Part shown: positions 11,062 through 21,895 of the stretch, in pieces | How positions within the stretch are numbered: position 1 is the stretch's first letter | Layout of the letters: the number at the start of each line of letters is the position of its first letter | DNA from: Thoreauomyces humboldtii | Lineage: Eukaryota > Chytridiomycota > Chytridiomycetes > Spizellomycetales > Powellomycetaceae | Assembly: GCA_027596035.1 (NCBI GenBank) | Contig: JADGJA010000011.1 | Location: 1-64,000 of the forward strand | DNA length: 64,000 nt | Direction of reading: 5' to 3' | Notes under the pieces: generated by a model | Told to the model about the DNA's origin: nothing | The model's database searches: none | The model's input: the letters and a program-made list of their open reading frames with translations, nothing else | Made by a program: the position numbers and the translations under genes

Positions 11062-12565
11062 GCATATGTAATATAAACAGAACTTGCACGAAGAAAGCAA
11101 ACAATATAAGCGAAACACAACGGCTGGCTTCGGTGAATTTCGTCCATCGTGTGAGCGATCACTTCGAGACGCTCGGAACCGAGACGCTTCTCTTCAGCAG
11201 CGGCGGCTCAGTCAAGCGCACGTTGCTTCTCCTTGGCCTCGTGTGCTGCAGAGAGTTGCATCCTCTGCCTCCGTCCGTCGGATGGTTTGGAGCCTTTGCC
11301 GACGGTTCACGCGCTGTTGGTCCGTTCCTTGCTTGTAGCGACCGCGCCGGTATCGATGCCGACTGACTACCTTTCTTGCCTGTCAACCACCAGTGTGTAT
11401 GTGTGAGCGAGAATGAGAGTGACGTCCAGAACCCCACTCTTGTGAGCGCTTTGCTTTGGTCTCCCTCCCAGGTCTTGAGCTTCAGATTACAAGTCTATCG
11501 AATTGCCTCGGTCTGTCGAAACATTCGGCGAGCATCTGGGCGAGCATCCATTCTTCATGACGTGAACACCACAGCGAGTGCAGACACAAGGCCGTCGGTA
11601 TGCCGACTATATGGAAGTGACACGTTTTGGAGCCTATGGCAAGTAGTCAGTTAATCGTCGAGGCTGGACCAGTAATCGTACAGCACTCGCGGTCTATCGA
11701 CGCTGGCGGCCTCTGATCACTGGACATCCCGTTTACGCAAAGATCCAACTGATCCTGGCTGTCGTTGTCGTTTGAACAGCGGCAACTCCTGTGCGTCTCG
11801 GAGTCCAGAGGGTCCGAAGTAGTGGATCTTCATTCTATTTTCTCTTTTTTGTTTTTTGTTTTTCATTTCCCGACTGCGCGCGAGGAGAGAGAAGGGGAAG
11901 CGGGAGCGGGTCAGGAAATCGTTGGTAAATGAACGCCGTCGAACGGTCAAAGGGGAAGATTTTCGCTCTGATTTCCTTTTCCCTGCGCAGACGAAATGCC
12001 ACAGCGCGCATGGGGGGCTCTTCCGCGTTGTCCCGAATGTCACGCGCACGCGTGCTCCCCGCGTGAGCGAGCGAAAGGGTTGACCGGTATTGAGGAAAGG
12101 GCTTCGCTCCTCCGGGAGGAACACACCCACAGGCCATCATTACGGCTCATACGGGGAGACAGTTCACGAGAGGAAGGGGGGGATGGAGAGCCTCCTCTTT
12201 CATCACGGGCGAGTAGTGTCGGTTAGCGTTGGTAGTTGGCCCCGTTGCTGCAATCCCCACCTATCGTCTCGTCCATCGTGCTACATCGCGCAGCGAAGCT
12301 CACCCAGAAGCACACACCCCGGCGGTCACGCTTTTGCAGGCCAGAGCGAAAAACTCACAGAAACAAAAGCCCTACCGGTACTTCTGCTGGCTCGCGCAAT
12401 CCCACCCCTGAAATACATATCACCAGGCCCTGGTCCTTCCGTCCTGCCGCCTTGCCTCGACCGCATACCATCTCTTCTTACTCCCGGGCAGCCTCCTTTC
12501 GAATAACAAGTTTTCGAATTCCGACCGGAACAGCTTTCGTAAGGATCCATACAAGCAGCAACCCG
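11062..12565. other. Long leader/intergenic stretch before the bHLH gene
   Basis: About 1.5 kb without a supported gene. Long upstream regions are common for fungal regulators, and the last part is probably 5' UTR and promoter of the bHLH gene. Several open frames overlap here, but none shows a domain or splice-consistent continuation. An in-frame extension of the bHLH ORF back to 12236 has no conserved features. Confidence 0.5.
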
Positions 12566-12658
12566 ATGCCTCGAGCGACACCATCTCAGTTCGCCGGATC
12601 CCACCGCGGTTCATCGACGGGACCCGACCTTGCCTGGTCCTCTCGGCAGCAGCAACAT

Positions 12659-12689
<31 letters not shown>

Positions 12690-13837
12690 GCGGCGACGAG
12701 TACAGAGCTAGCAGTTCCACACCCTTGCCCCCATCGCAACAGCCATCGCTTCAGCGTCCGTCATCCGCGTCGTCTTCGTCAGCGTTCCCACCATCAGGAC
12801 CGTCTCAAGATTCCCGCGAATCAATGTACGGCCATTCGTACTCTCAGGAGCCCGAGATGTCTCAGCAATCCGGTGCCATCTATGCTACGGGCATTCCCGT
12901 CGCCACACGCAACCGGGGCTACTCTGCAGGTTCCGCTGCGGCTCGCCGTCCTTCTGCAGCCGCAACGGGGCAGGGAAGCGAAGGGACCGACGACGAGGGC
13001 GACGCGGCGCAGGCTGCGGGGCCGAACATGCGTCGGGTAGCGCACTCGGCGGTCGAAAAACGTAGGCGAGAGCGCATCAAGGACAAAATTGAGGTCCTCC
13101 GCAACCTAGTGCCCACTTGCGCCATGCGACCCAACCTTCACAAACTCAACGTATTAGAACACACGATTGATTACATCTACTTCATGCGCAAGCTCGTCCA
13201 CAAGACCATGGGGGAACGCGATCGGGCCACGTATTCTGCTCAACAGCAGCAACAGCAGCAGCAGCAGCAGAGACCAGGAGGTCCACCGCCTCACCACTCG
13301 CAAGCCCCACCAGGGGCTCCGCATCCGCGCATGTATCAGCAGCAGCCGATCCAGTCACCGCACCCACAGCAGCACCATCCGCACGCGGCGATCCCGTCGC
13401 AGGACGCGGCCCACATGTACGGCATGCATCACCCTCCGCATTCTCACCATCCAGCCCACGTTCCTCCACCACATGCGCCAGTCCCCCACGATCCGCACTA
13501 CATGCAGTTCGACATTGACTTGGACAACGTCAACATGCAGCTCCTCTGCCCTCCTCCACCACCCGAGCACGGCGGACCGGCACCGGTCGCGGCTTCACCC
13601 ACCCCGCACATCGCGGTACCGGTTGCACGACATGCCCATCCGGCAGCGTCCCGTCGTCCAGCGCCGTACACGGTTCCTGCAGCCTCGCCCGCACATGCGC
13701 CGCCGCCGCCGACGACGCCTTCGGTCGTTGCCGCGGCGCCTCGACGTGCTCTCACCGTGTCGCCGGTGCTGTCGGCCCCTGGATCCGTCCCGACCACGAC
13801 TGCGAGTCCCATGCGCGTCGACAACCTGCTCTGTTAG
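12566..13837 (+). CDS. bHLH transcription factor, Gln/His/Pro-rich
   Basis: Nuclear DNA-binding regulator. It is a single exon of 423 residues from the ATG at 12566. The bHLH domain lies near residues 158-215. The basic region HSAVEKRRRERIKDKIE has the His-Glu-Arg spacing that reads E-box sites of the CACGTG class. Helix 1 ends in LRNLVPTC and helix 2 contains LHKLNVLEHTIDYIYFM. Both flanks are low complexity, with runs of Gln, His and Pro and an N-terminal poly-Gln tract, consistent with activation regions. There is no leucine zipper and no PAS domain. The reading frame is open to 12236, but the upstream part is not conserved-looking, so I took the later ATG. Target genes cannot be inferred. 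Confidence 0.9.
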
Positions 13838-14609
13838 ACAGAACGGTGTTTTCCCAGTTCTATAGCGGTTTAATTTTGTGATGTCTGCTATTCTTTTCCG
13901 CTGTAAATATACCAACGCATTCGGCAGATATCTGCATGCAAAATGAATCCCTCATGAACATATCCTTTGGCCGTTCCGAGACGTCTATGTGCTCCTTGGC
14001 GCCCTTTGGAAGCATGCTGTAAATGTGGCCCGGAACAGTACAGGTTTGCCTTCGACGAACGCTTTTTCACATGTACAGCGGCCATCCTGACGGTAAATGT
14101 AACCGGCACCATTTCCATGAAAAGCGAGAGATGGGCCGAGGAGGCCGCGCCTTGCCCGTTCGATGATGGAACCTTCGAAGATTGAAAGATCGATGGACTC
14201 CTAACGGACTGGCTGGGCTGTCTTGTCTGGCAGGTCTGCCGGCAGTCCTGGGTTTTCGACAGATGTGGGAGATGAACCTGTTCTTGAAACACTCCCACTC
14301 TCCCTGTTTCGAAGCGGCGAACCTGACCCCTTGATGGGGAGGGGAAATGAACAGGTTAATTACGAGGGTAGTCCTTTCTCTAATTGCTCCCTTGTTCGTT
14401 CCTGGGCAAAGTGGATGGCTCATTTCCAGGTAGCGAGAGGCGGGGAGAGAGAGGACCAGTGTGATCCCGACCGTTTGGCCGAGTAGTACGCGGATCCCCT
14501 CTCTTTGACACCTTAAGACTCGCTTCGTCTCCAGCCCCCCCTGACGTCCCAATCCAGATCACCGCTCATCAAACACTGCTCTTCCACTCGTCGCACATCC
14601 TCACTCACC
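13838..14609. other. Intergenic, bHLH 3' end to secreted-protein promoter
   Basis: No gene is supported. A minus-strand frame at 13888-14298 (136 codons) and its neighbours contain a patch with a CTCEKAF-type motif. Stops and the lack of a consistent splice chain leave it unassigned. The last 200 bases should be the promoter of the gene starting at 14610. Confidence 0.45.
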
Positions 14610-15455
14610 ATGCTCGTTCGATTCTCCGTCCTCCTTGCTCTGGCTGCTCTCTGCTCGACCGTCGTCGACGCCGGTTCTGTCAACGTGAACGTACGGGCGG
14701 TTCGCAAAACGACCAACAACAAGGGCACGACCAACAACAAAGGCACCACGACGACAGGTACGACCAACAACAAATCCAACAAGGCCTCCAAGGCGGCTGG
14801 CGCAGTCGCGTCGACCACATCTGCAGCGGCACCTGCGGCAACCTCGGCAGCGGCCGCAGCAGTGTCGGGTCGTCTGACGTCGATCCCCATCGTCCAGTTC
14901 GACGCTGCACCCTTCTGCACGGCCTCCAACATGCTTCTCTCGAACGGAACGCAGATCCGAGGCGGTTCCTGCTCATCCACTCCCATGGGAGCCATCCCAA
15001 CCGTCGGGAACATGGTCTCGACCATCATTACCTCCCCGGCATCCGGAGCGGCCATCGACGCTAGCATCGACAATGTCGTTGCGGTCGACATGGTCGGTCT
15101 CGACACTGGTTTCTTTGCCAACGCAGCCACCCAGTACAACCAACAACCCCAGACCCTCAACACCCAAGGACAGATCCAGGGTCACCAGCACATCACGGTG
15201 CAGACCCTCACGTCGACCAGCTCGGCACCCGACTCGACCAAGTTTGTCTTCTTCAAGGGACTCAACGCCGAGAGCACCAACGGCAGGACCCTCACCGTCA
15301 CCATCCCCGCCAAGACCTTCACCGTCAACGGAAGTCACAGGATCTGCAGCATGACGGGAAGCAACACCCACCAGCCTGTGATGATGCCCGTGGCCCAGCG
15401 CGGTGCCCAAGACGACTGCATCCGTGTCACGGTCAAGAACGCCGTGGCTGCCTAG
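14610..15455 (+). CDS. Secreted protein, basidiomycete surface-protein family
   Basis: Intronless gene of 281 residues. The first 21 residues are a clear signal peptide (MLVRFSVLLALAALCSTVVDA). Residues 22-85 are low complexity with repeated TTNNKG units, then an Ala-rich linker. From about residue 90 a compact domain follows with CSSTPMGAIP, GFFANAATQYN, QGHQHITVQ, FVFFKGLNA, NTHQPVMMPVAQRG and DDCIRVTV. I recognise this pattern from secreted basidiomycete proteins often mislabelled as ribosomal protein S17-like and sometimes expressed on infection or hyphal structures; this is from memory and should be checked. Cysteine pairs suggest an extracellular fold. The biochemical role is unknown. 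No GPI signal or membrane segment follows. Confidence 0.8.
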   Translation: MLVRFSVLLALAALCSTVVDAGSVNVNVRAVRKTTNNKGTTNNKGTTTTGTTNNKSNKASKAAGAVASTTSAAAPAATSAAAAAVSGRLTSIPIVQFDAAPFCTASNMLLSNGTQIRGGSCSSTPMGAIPTVGNMVSTIITSPASGAAIDASIDNVVAVDMVGLDTGFFANAATQYNQQPQTLNTQGQIQGHQHITVQTLTSTSSAPDSTKFVFFKGLNAESTNGRTLTVTIPAKTFTVNGSHRICSMTGSNTHQPVMMPVAQRGAQDDCIRVTVKNAVAA

Positions 15456-15823
15456 GAGAGAAGTGTCGAAAAGCCCGCTTTTTCGCCAACCTCCTTTTTC
15501 CGAGTTTTAGACTCCTAGATTTGTAGCAACCCTTTGCCTGCCCTTTGTATATCTCTCTCTCCCTCTCTCTTCCCTCTCCTTGCGGGCCTCGGCTGGCCAC
15601 TCCCGCATCTCCCTGTTTTATGTTGGCCGACTGTTGAATGTAAATACCGACTGAATCATGCCTTATGGAAACCTCGACCGCTATTTGTTTTCTAAGATTC
15701 GTTATCCCAGAATTATGAAATTGGGAGTAAAGGCTCTTTGAGTCGTTGAACCCTGTGCAACCAAAAGTGGCAAGCGGGATTCCTTCAGATTTTTTCAGGC
15801 TGGATGAGCCGGCTGATCCTCAG
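15456..15823. other. 3' region of the secreted-protein gene
   Basis: A pyrimidine-rich tract (CT repeats near 15550-15585) and AT-rich sequence follow the stop. This is probably 3' UTR and terminator. Base composition begins to fall in GC towards the relic to the right. Confidence 0.5.
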
Positions 15824-16440
15824 TTCAATGGTATGACACGCCTATTGGAGGCACACTTCAGTGGATTGTTCAGGCTCCATGCAAACAGGATGATGAAGAC
15901 TTGGATTGGATTGATGTGAGAAGTGTCCTGAAGCAGCTGACATGTGGAGATGACGTGAAGCTTGTTGGTAAGTGCAGGACTCGGACTGGATCCGAGGCAG
16001 CCGGATCTGGGATGGGTCCGGGGTTCCAAAAAAGCGCATTTTCATACAGGCATGAATATCCTTTGATTCTTGTTCACTTTAGATCCTTCCTGGATGCTAT
16101 GTTATGGCATTGGCAGTCTTTGCACTTTGCCTGCAGTGGCAGTGGACACCGTCAAAAGAATCCTGGACTCAGAGGAGCATTGGCTGCTACAGCAACCCAT
16201 TCCTGATTGGTTTTTGAACACTGGTGACTCGGAAACACCAAAGGGTGCTCTTTGCTTGCGTTTTGTTCAGGTTCCTTCCACTCTGGTAAGTCAGTACTCT
16301 TGTCCATTCCATATTTCCAATTTTTTGACAGTTTGGTTTCTATCTATCAGAACAAGCAGAGAGGCAGGGTTCTTCGATCAAAGGCGTATGGAATGGACAT
16401 GCAGGGCGGGCACAAATTCTGGGATGATTTTCAGCGATGA
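15824..16440 (+). pseudogene. 5'-truncated spliced gene relic of unknown family
   Basis: Three exon-like blocks join in a single reading phase. Block 1 (from 15824) contains WYDTPIGGTLQWIVQ and WIDVRSVLKQL up to the donor GTAAGT near 15966. Block 2 resumes after the acceptor TTTAG and contains VAVDTVKRILDSEEHWLLQQ and GALCLRFVQVPSTL up to a second GTAAGT. Block 3 contains SKAYGMDMQGGHKFWDDF and ends in a stop at 16440. Phase agrees at both joins, so this was once coding. No start codon or upstream exon is visible: an in-frame TGA sits just left of 15824. Codons are AT-richer than in neighbouring genes. I do not recognise the family. It may be the 3' end of a transferred or transposon-borne gene, or an intact gene with distant 5' exons. 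Confidence 0.45.
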
Positions 16441-17136
16441 TTTGTACTTCCTGCAATATAGCATCGGCACATCAGGTCCAGAACGGACTCACCAAACCAT
16501 ATTGTGAGTACCAGATAGGGTAAAAATACACTTTGGACCCGGACTGGACCCATTCCGGGTCCATTCCGGCTCCAGGGCAGAATCCTCGAGCACCTCTCGC
16601 GAAGTACGGCAACACTTCATTGAACTTCACATCAGAGCGTCCCATCGCTTTACTTCGGCAGCTGCATCGCTGGGCCGAGTCTGGGGCCGAGTCGGCTATT
16701 TTTGCGGTCTTGAACTTTCAGGCAGGGCCGCACGGGAACACCCGTCCAGGATTCCGGACAAGCGGACGGTGGCTCCAACGTTGGATTTCCTTCCTCTTTT
16801 CGTTGAGGAAAAAAACCCACAGACACATCGAGTTCCACCGCTCCTCGCGACCTTGCTAACCGATACTGACTCCCTAGAAGCGAGGATTCATCGCTGCATC
16901 AACACCCACGACAATACAGCCAAATATCTTTTCCTCCCGGCGTTCCGGTCCATCATACTCTTTTCTGCGCACTTCACCGCCGTCAGTCCAACGTTCGATT
17001 GGGCTTTCTCGTCGCAGCCTTCTGAGGTCTCGAAGCTCAAAGACTCGCTCAGGTCAGTTTCTCACACGGCACGCTTCTCGAACGTCACGCAGCACGAACC
17101 TGAGCGAGAGCACCCGGCCGAGTCGAGTCTCCCGCC
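16441..17136. other. Intergenic, relic to WbsX-type gene
   Basis: It contains a GGACCCGG/CCGGGTCC-rich patch near 16538-16575 that imperfectly mirrors another at 15982-16030 inside the relic's first intron. The remainder is probably promoter and 5' UTR of the gene at 17137. No gene is supported. Confidence 0.5.
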
Positions 17137-19616
17137 ATGCTGCGCGGAATGCTATCGTTTCCGCGGCCGCGAAGCATCCGTATATTTTGCGCGTACATCG
17201 CTGCCGTTTGCATAGGCATGCTGATCACGTTCAAGCTCGGGGTCCGGCTGGTGAAGTGCAGCAAGTGTCGGAGTCTCCCGTCGGTCGCATATCCCTCGGC
17301 CAGCGACTTTGCCGTCGGTTCGGCGTCGGCTGCCAAAGGTTGCCACGCCTGCGGAGTCACGGCCGACGACATCAAGGTCATCGTGTTCGTCTTCCCGCAG
17401 TACCATGCCATCCCGGAGAACGATCGCGTGTGGTTCCCCAACTTTACGGAGTGGGACAACGTGCGGAGTACCACGCACAACCTGGCTGGGATGGAGACGC
17501 TGAGGCCGGTGGAGGATTGGGGATTTTACAACCTGTTGGATTTCAATGTTCGGAAGCGTATGGTATTGGCAGGAAGGGGATGCGCTCGAGATCTCTTGCT
17601 TTTTCTGACAGACCGCCTGTCTCTAGGGTGACTTTGTGAAAAAGTATGGGATCTATGGCCTGGCGATACATCACTACTGGTTCGGAGATCATATGGTCAT
17701 GGACGGCATGTTAAAAGTAGGCAAGCGAAGGTTGCGTGCGGCCACCTCTTTCGCTCTTGCTGACACATGGTCGCTCGCAGAACATGCTGAGCGACGGGGA
17801 GCCATCCGTTCCTTTCTTCTTGAACTGGGCGAATGAGCCGTGGACCAACCGCTGGAATGGTCAGGATGGGGCAGATGTTCTGCTGGCTCAGGACTATGGC
17901 CTTGAGGACACATGGCGGGCTCATTTCGAAGCGATGCTGCCATACCTGCGCCATCCAAAGTACATCACGGTCGAAGGGCGACCCGTGCTTGGCATATATA
18001 AAGCAGACCACATGAAAGATCTTTTCACGCCGATGATGGCTGCATTTCGGAGATGGGCGGAGCAGTCTGGCTTTCCGAAGGGTGGACTGGAGATCATGCA
18101 TTCGAACTGGGGGGACGTTCATCCGGACGCGGATTCCATTTACAACTTTGCCCGTCATTCCTCTCACCCGGAGGAGCTCACAGTCGGCCTGCGGCGGAAG
18201 GTTGCAGTACAGCACAAGTGAGTCAGAGGCACGGCCAGCGGTTGTGTGCATGGACACGATCAGCATTCTCACGACCTTTCCCAGAGGAGCAATGGTTGGT
18301 TGGGACAACTCCCCGCGGCACTCCACGCGACCTAGCGGATCTTCGTATTATCTCGCTTCACCGCCGCGAAACTTCTTCGAGCATTTAATCGACCTAGGCT
18401 TGGCGATCCTTGCAGATCCGAACCCCAAGGAGAAGGAGAATTTCCTTTTCATTAATGCTCTAAACGAATGGGGAGAAGGGAACGTGCTGGAACCGTCCAA
18501 GCAGTACGGCTACGGACATGCCGAGGCGGTTCGAGATGCTATGAGGTATCTCCGCACTCCAGCCCCACGGCTGCCGATTCACGGACCGGATGCACTGCTC
18601 CCGCCAGTTCCTCGCAAGATAGAAACCTGTTTCCTGGTCCGCACCTATGTTGGACACGCTGACGGCAACATCTTCACTTTACGCGCCATGCTGAACTCTT
18701 TGAAGGCATTGAGCAACCCGAATTGGGAAGCGATCGTCTTTATAACCGACACAGAGGAGTTTCCCAATTTCTGGAAGCTGGAGATCGAACTGGACGACGA
18801 TCGCTTCTTCTTCTTTGATGTACCGAGCAACGCCAAGAAACGCTATGTGGCGGCGGACGCCGGCTATTCTATCACGGACTACGTGATCAAGCATCTGAGC
18901 GTTATTTCTCCTGCCGCTTCACAGGCCAACTGGCTCGTCGCCACCAATGGGGATAATTACTACAGAACCGACGCATTAGACTATCTTGACAAACGCTTCG
19001 ATATAATCGGACTCAACTTCATGTCCCGATGGAACGCTTGGAACGAGGAACGGGAACGGCTCGACATTCCATGGGATCAACGATGCGACCGTTTGGAAGC
19101 GAGGGTAAAGTCAAGACTCGTCACAGAACAAAGATTTCTCGTTGACCAGAACCGGCTAACGTTCTTTGACCCTTTCAGCCTCCACTGGCAGATTGCATCG
19201 CGTCGAAACCTTCCATCGGTGGCATCGATCTCGGTGCCATGATTCTCAACTTCCCAAAGTTCCAGCAGGCAGGCATCACCTTTTCCTCCTTCACGAAATC
19301 CCAACCGCTCGCACAAGACGGCGCCATGGCCGAGACCCTTGTCTCGGCCCCACACTCATTCACCTTTGCGCCTGTGGCTTACTCGCCATCTGACTCTTGC
19401 CAGCTTCTCCACAACCCTTCCTACGTGACGTGCAAGGGATATGGCCGCGCTTGGATCGATTCGCCCGTGTTCGCCGAGCAAAGGTGTCTGGACCTCGGAG
19501 AAGTGGAGGCGGAGCTACGGAAGGGACATTACGACCTCGAAGGATTCAGGGATCTGGGTGGCGTGTGCGTCCGGTACGACGAGGAGACATACCTGAAAAA
19601 GTTGAAGGCGCGCTAG
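17137..19616 (+). CDS. Membrane-anchored WbsX-type protein with second glyco-domain
   Basis: Likely Golgi glycan-processing enzyme. Five exons (17137-17562, 17627-17716, 17781-18217, 18285-19104, 19179-19616) keep phase and give 736 residues. A single hydrophobic segment at residues 12-36 (FCAYIAAVCIGMLITFKLGV) after a basic stub predicts a type II anchor. The next 300 residues match the WbsX/GH99-like barrel known from bacterial O-antigen clusters: FPQYHAIPENDRVW, FPNFTEWDNV, FFLNWANEPWTNRW, GWDNSPRH and FINALNEWGEGN. A second region from about residue 420 (CFLVRTYVGHADGNIFTLRA, then VATNGDNYY) resembles a GT-A type glycosyltransferase fold, with the DN pair as a possible metal site. The C-terminus is Cys-containing and compact. 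Whether it transfers or hydrolyses sugar cannot be decided from sequence. Confidence 0.82.
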
Positions 19617-19632
19617 AGGTAGGAAAGATACT

Positions 19633-19917
19633 TTATTTACATAATTCCACATCCGCCTTAATGGTGGTGACGTGTACATATAATCTGCTCAAGTTTCGAC
19701 CTCCTGCGAGTATGTTGCGCCTACCCATCTGCACGGTGACTCTACTTTCCCGCTCTCTGCTTACCATGTCTGCCCTCAACCGGTCATCAATGCCGTTCGC
19801 CATAGGTGCAGACCCAGCTGCAGCGTAGACCCAAACCTTGTGCGGGAGCGAAACCGACAGCTTACGAAGGGTGTACGTTATAACTCCGCTCCACGTATTT
19901 GAACCTAACTTTAGCAT
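19633..19917 (-). CDS. Small hypothetical protein
   Basis: Single open frame of 94 residues from the ATG at 19917, tail to tail with the WbsX-type gene and 177 bases from the divergent start at 20094. Composition looks like protein rather than chance (GSNTWSGVITYTLRK, then VWVYAAAG, then GIDDRLRADM). The ATG of RADM is followed directly by GTAAGC with a CAG acceptor about 60 bases on, so a spliced version ending four codons after the join is an alternative. No signal peptide or membrane segment is visible, and I do not recognise a family. Confidence 0.35.
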   Translation of the reverse strand: MLKLGSNTWSGVITYTLRKLSVSLPHKVWVYAAAGSAPMANGIDDRLRADMVSRERESRVTVQMGRRNILAGGRNLSRLYVHVTTIKADVELCK

Positions 19918-20093
19918 CAGCAATCAGCACTGCCCGCATGGTAGTTGTCTCAGATGGTTAAGAAATCTCAAAACGAAGGTTCGCGCGCGCGCGCGTCTGC
20001 TATCTCACAAACAAGGTTCCTTGACGCTCTCTCTACGATATTTCCTCAACTTCCAAAAGCGAACCTCTTCTTCCGTGATACCTCAAAAGAATC

Positions 20094-21204
20094 ATGATAG
20101 GCAACAGGACAATCCTCGCAAGTCTCCTGCTCGTACTCCTGTCACGTAAGAATAACATGACTGCAGTCTTACTCGTGCCCTCACCAACGCGTTTCGAACT
20201 AACCTCGTGGTAACGGACTCTAAGCTATCGCGACCCCTCATCCTACACCGCTCACGCCTTACCACACCACGACTCTCACTCTCAATGCACTGGAAGACGA
20301 ATCCCCGTTCGGCCGCTTCGCCGTCAAGATCTCCCGAACCGACCAACTGACGGACACGCCTCGGACGTTCCGAAGCGTCGGTCCCACAGGACCCTTCTCG
20401 GCGGCGAGGATCCAGGACCTCACGATCGTGTTCGACGTGACGCCCCGTGGTCCCCTGGAGGAAGCATCGGACGAACGCGAAGAAGATGAAGGAGAACATG
20501 TCTCCCGTCCACGCAAGATGACGCTCACGGCCGTGTCCACGACCGCGAACGTTGCCATCGGGTTTGGGGAGCATGAGGCGGACGTCACGAGACAGGACCT
20601 TGTGAGCGGGTTTGGAAAGGGATTGGTCGGATGCAAGGTCCGCGTGGAAGGGGAGAAAAGTGTGGAGGACGGAGTGACTAGGCTGTTGATCAGTGAGGTT
20701 ATTAGCGAGTGGGAGGGTGGTAGGATGGTCAGAAACGTTGCTCAACAGCTGGTGGAGGTTTACCCAGAAGGTAGGATCGTCTTGAAAGGGGAGGACAAGG
20801 GCGATCGGGTGGAAGGCGATTACTACCTAGGTGAGCTTGTTCTCGTTCAGACCAGATGTTCTCGTCCGTGTTCTCATCACTCTCAATCTTCCTTAGTGGG
20901 AGACTCGTCAACAACTTTCCCACCATCCTCTCCTCTGCGCACTCTGGGACCCCGTCTAATCCTCGGTGTCATGTTGTTTGTGATCTCCATGGGATTCTTC
21001 GCAGCCGCCGGGCTCAGCTATCGACAGCAATTGCAAGAGCAGACAGCAACCAACAAGCTGCGACAACACCCTTCCCTGATGATTCGTGCGTCAGTGAGAC
21101 TCGGAAAAGAGGAGCAAGAGGATGTGGAGGGCTTGCCCGTGTACTTTGCGGGCGGTTATACCGAGGTCATCGCGACCAACGGAGAGGCACAAGATCGAAA
21201 GTGA
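20094..21204 (+). CDS. Single-pass secretory-pathway membrane protein
   Basis: Three exons (20094-20145, 20225-20830, 20897-21204) give 321 residues. The first exon encodes only a signal peptide (MIGNRTILASLLLVLLS). The lumenal part, residues 20 to about 245, has beta-rich segments, an acidic loop (EREEDEGEH) and a final SEVISEWEGG region. One membrane span follows at about residue 255 (LILGVMLFVISMGFFAAAG), then a basic YRQQ stop-transfer signal and a cytosolic tail of about 45 residues. This is a type I topology, probably ER or Golgi. I do not recognise the family. The small first exon ending inside the leader is common for fungal secretory genes. A CG dinucleotide run at 19980-19993 lies in its promoter. 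Confidence 0.7.
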
Positions 21205-21895
21205 CGATGTAGCTTTCTTTATTTTTGGACTAAAGCAAAACCGTGCAAAGAGTAGAAAGAAATCGTCAGATGGGCCGGCGGCCGCGTCCCAGAGCGGGAA
21301 GACAGTATCTGACAGTCTAGGAGCGTGCACTGGGTGATGGGCTCTTCACTCTCGCGGCTCAAGTACAGATTCCCTCAGGGATCTGCGCAAACAGCTCTAA
21401 GGAGTGAGCGAAGAGCAGATACTTGTAAGAAGAACTGTGTAAACCCAACAGCAATAACGAATGGTTTCAAAATCGGCGTGCCACTCCGCCTGAGACCCAT
21501 TCAACCACAACTGGGGCCAGGAACCTCGCTACGGCCTGCTTTCATGGGTGGCACAGCTGGTCGTGGATTCCGGCGGGCCTCTCTGAGCTTGCGAGGTGCA
21601 AACGACTGCTTGCGCAGTACAGTACTACCGGTAGCCTCTTCCGGGTCTTTCGGTCCGTCGCTCAAAGGGGTGGTGTCGACAGCTCTGCGGCCTTTTGCCC
21701 CGTTTTCCGCCCGCCGTCAGGCCGTCAATGACGTTTTGCCCTTCGGTCAGACAACCCCGTCTGTCACTTCCACAGGGAGACTCACATCTCGTGCGAAAAC
21801 CTTCTTCCGCCTCCCGCCGCACATATAAGACCAAGGCCTCCCTTTCCGCCACCTCCATCTCCAGCACGCTTTCTCAGACCCAAAACTACATTACA
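21205..21895. other. Intergenic, promoter of the Hsp31-like gene
   Basis: No gene is supported. A plus-strand frame of 167 codons (21325-21828) is Arg/Ser/Leu-rich with no domain and runs into the leader of the next gene. The last 100 bases are C-rich and look like 5' UTR. Confidence 0.5.

Noticed and set aside
12236..12565. In-frame N-terminal extension of the bHLH protein
   Set aside because: The frame is open but the translation is Ser/Pro/His-rich and featureless. The ATG at 12566 gives the compact protein.
13888..14298. Minus-strand ORF of 136 codons after the bHLH gene
   Set aside because: No domain, no splice-consistent extension, and composition shifts along its length. Kept only as an unassigned stretch.
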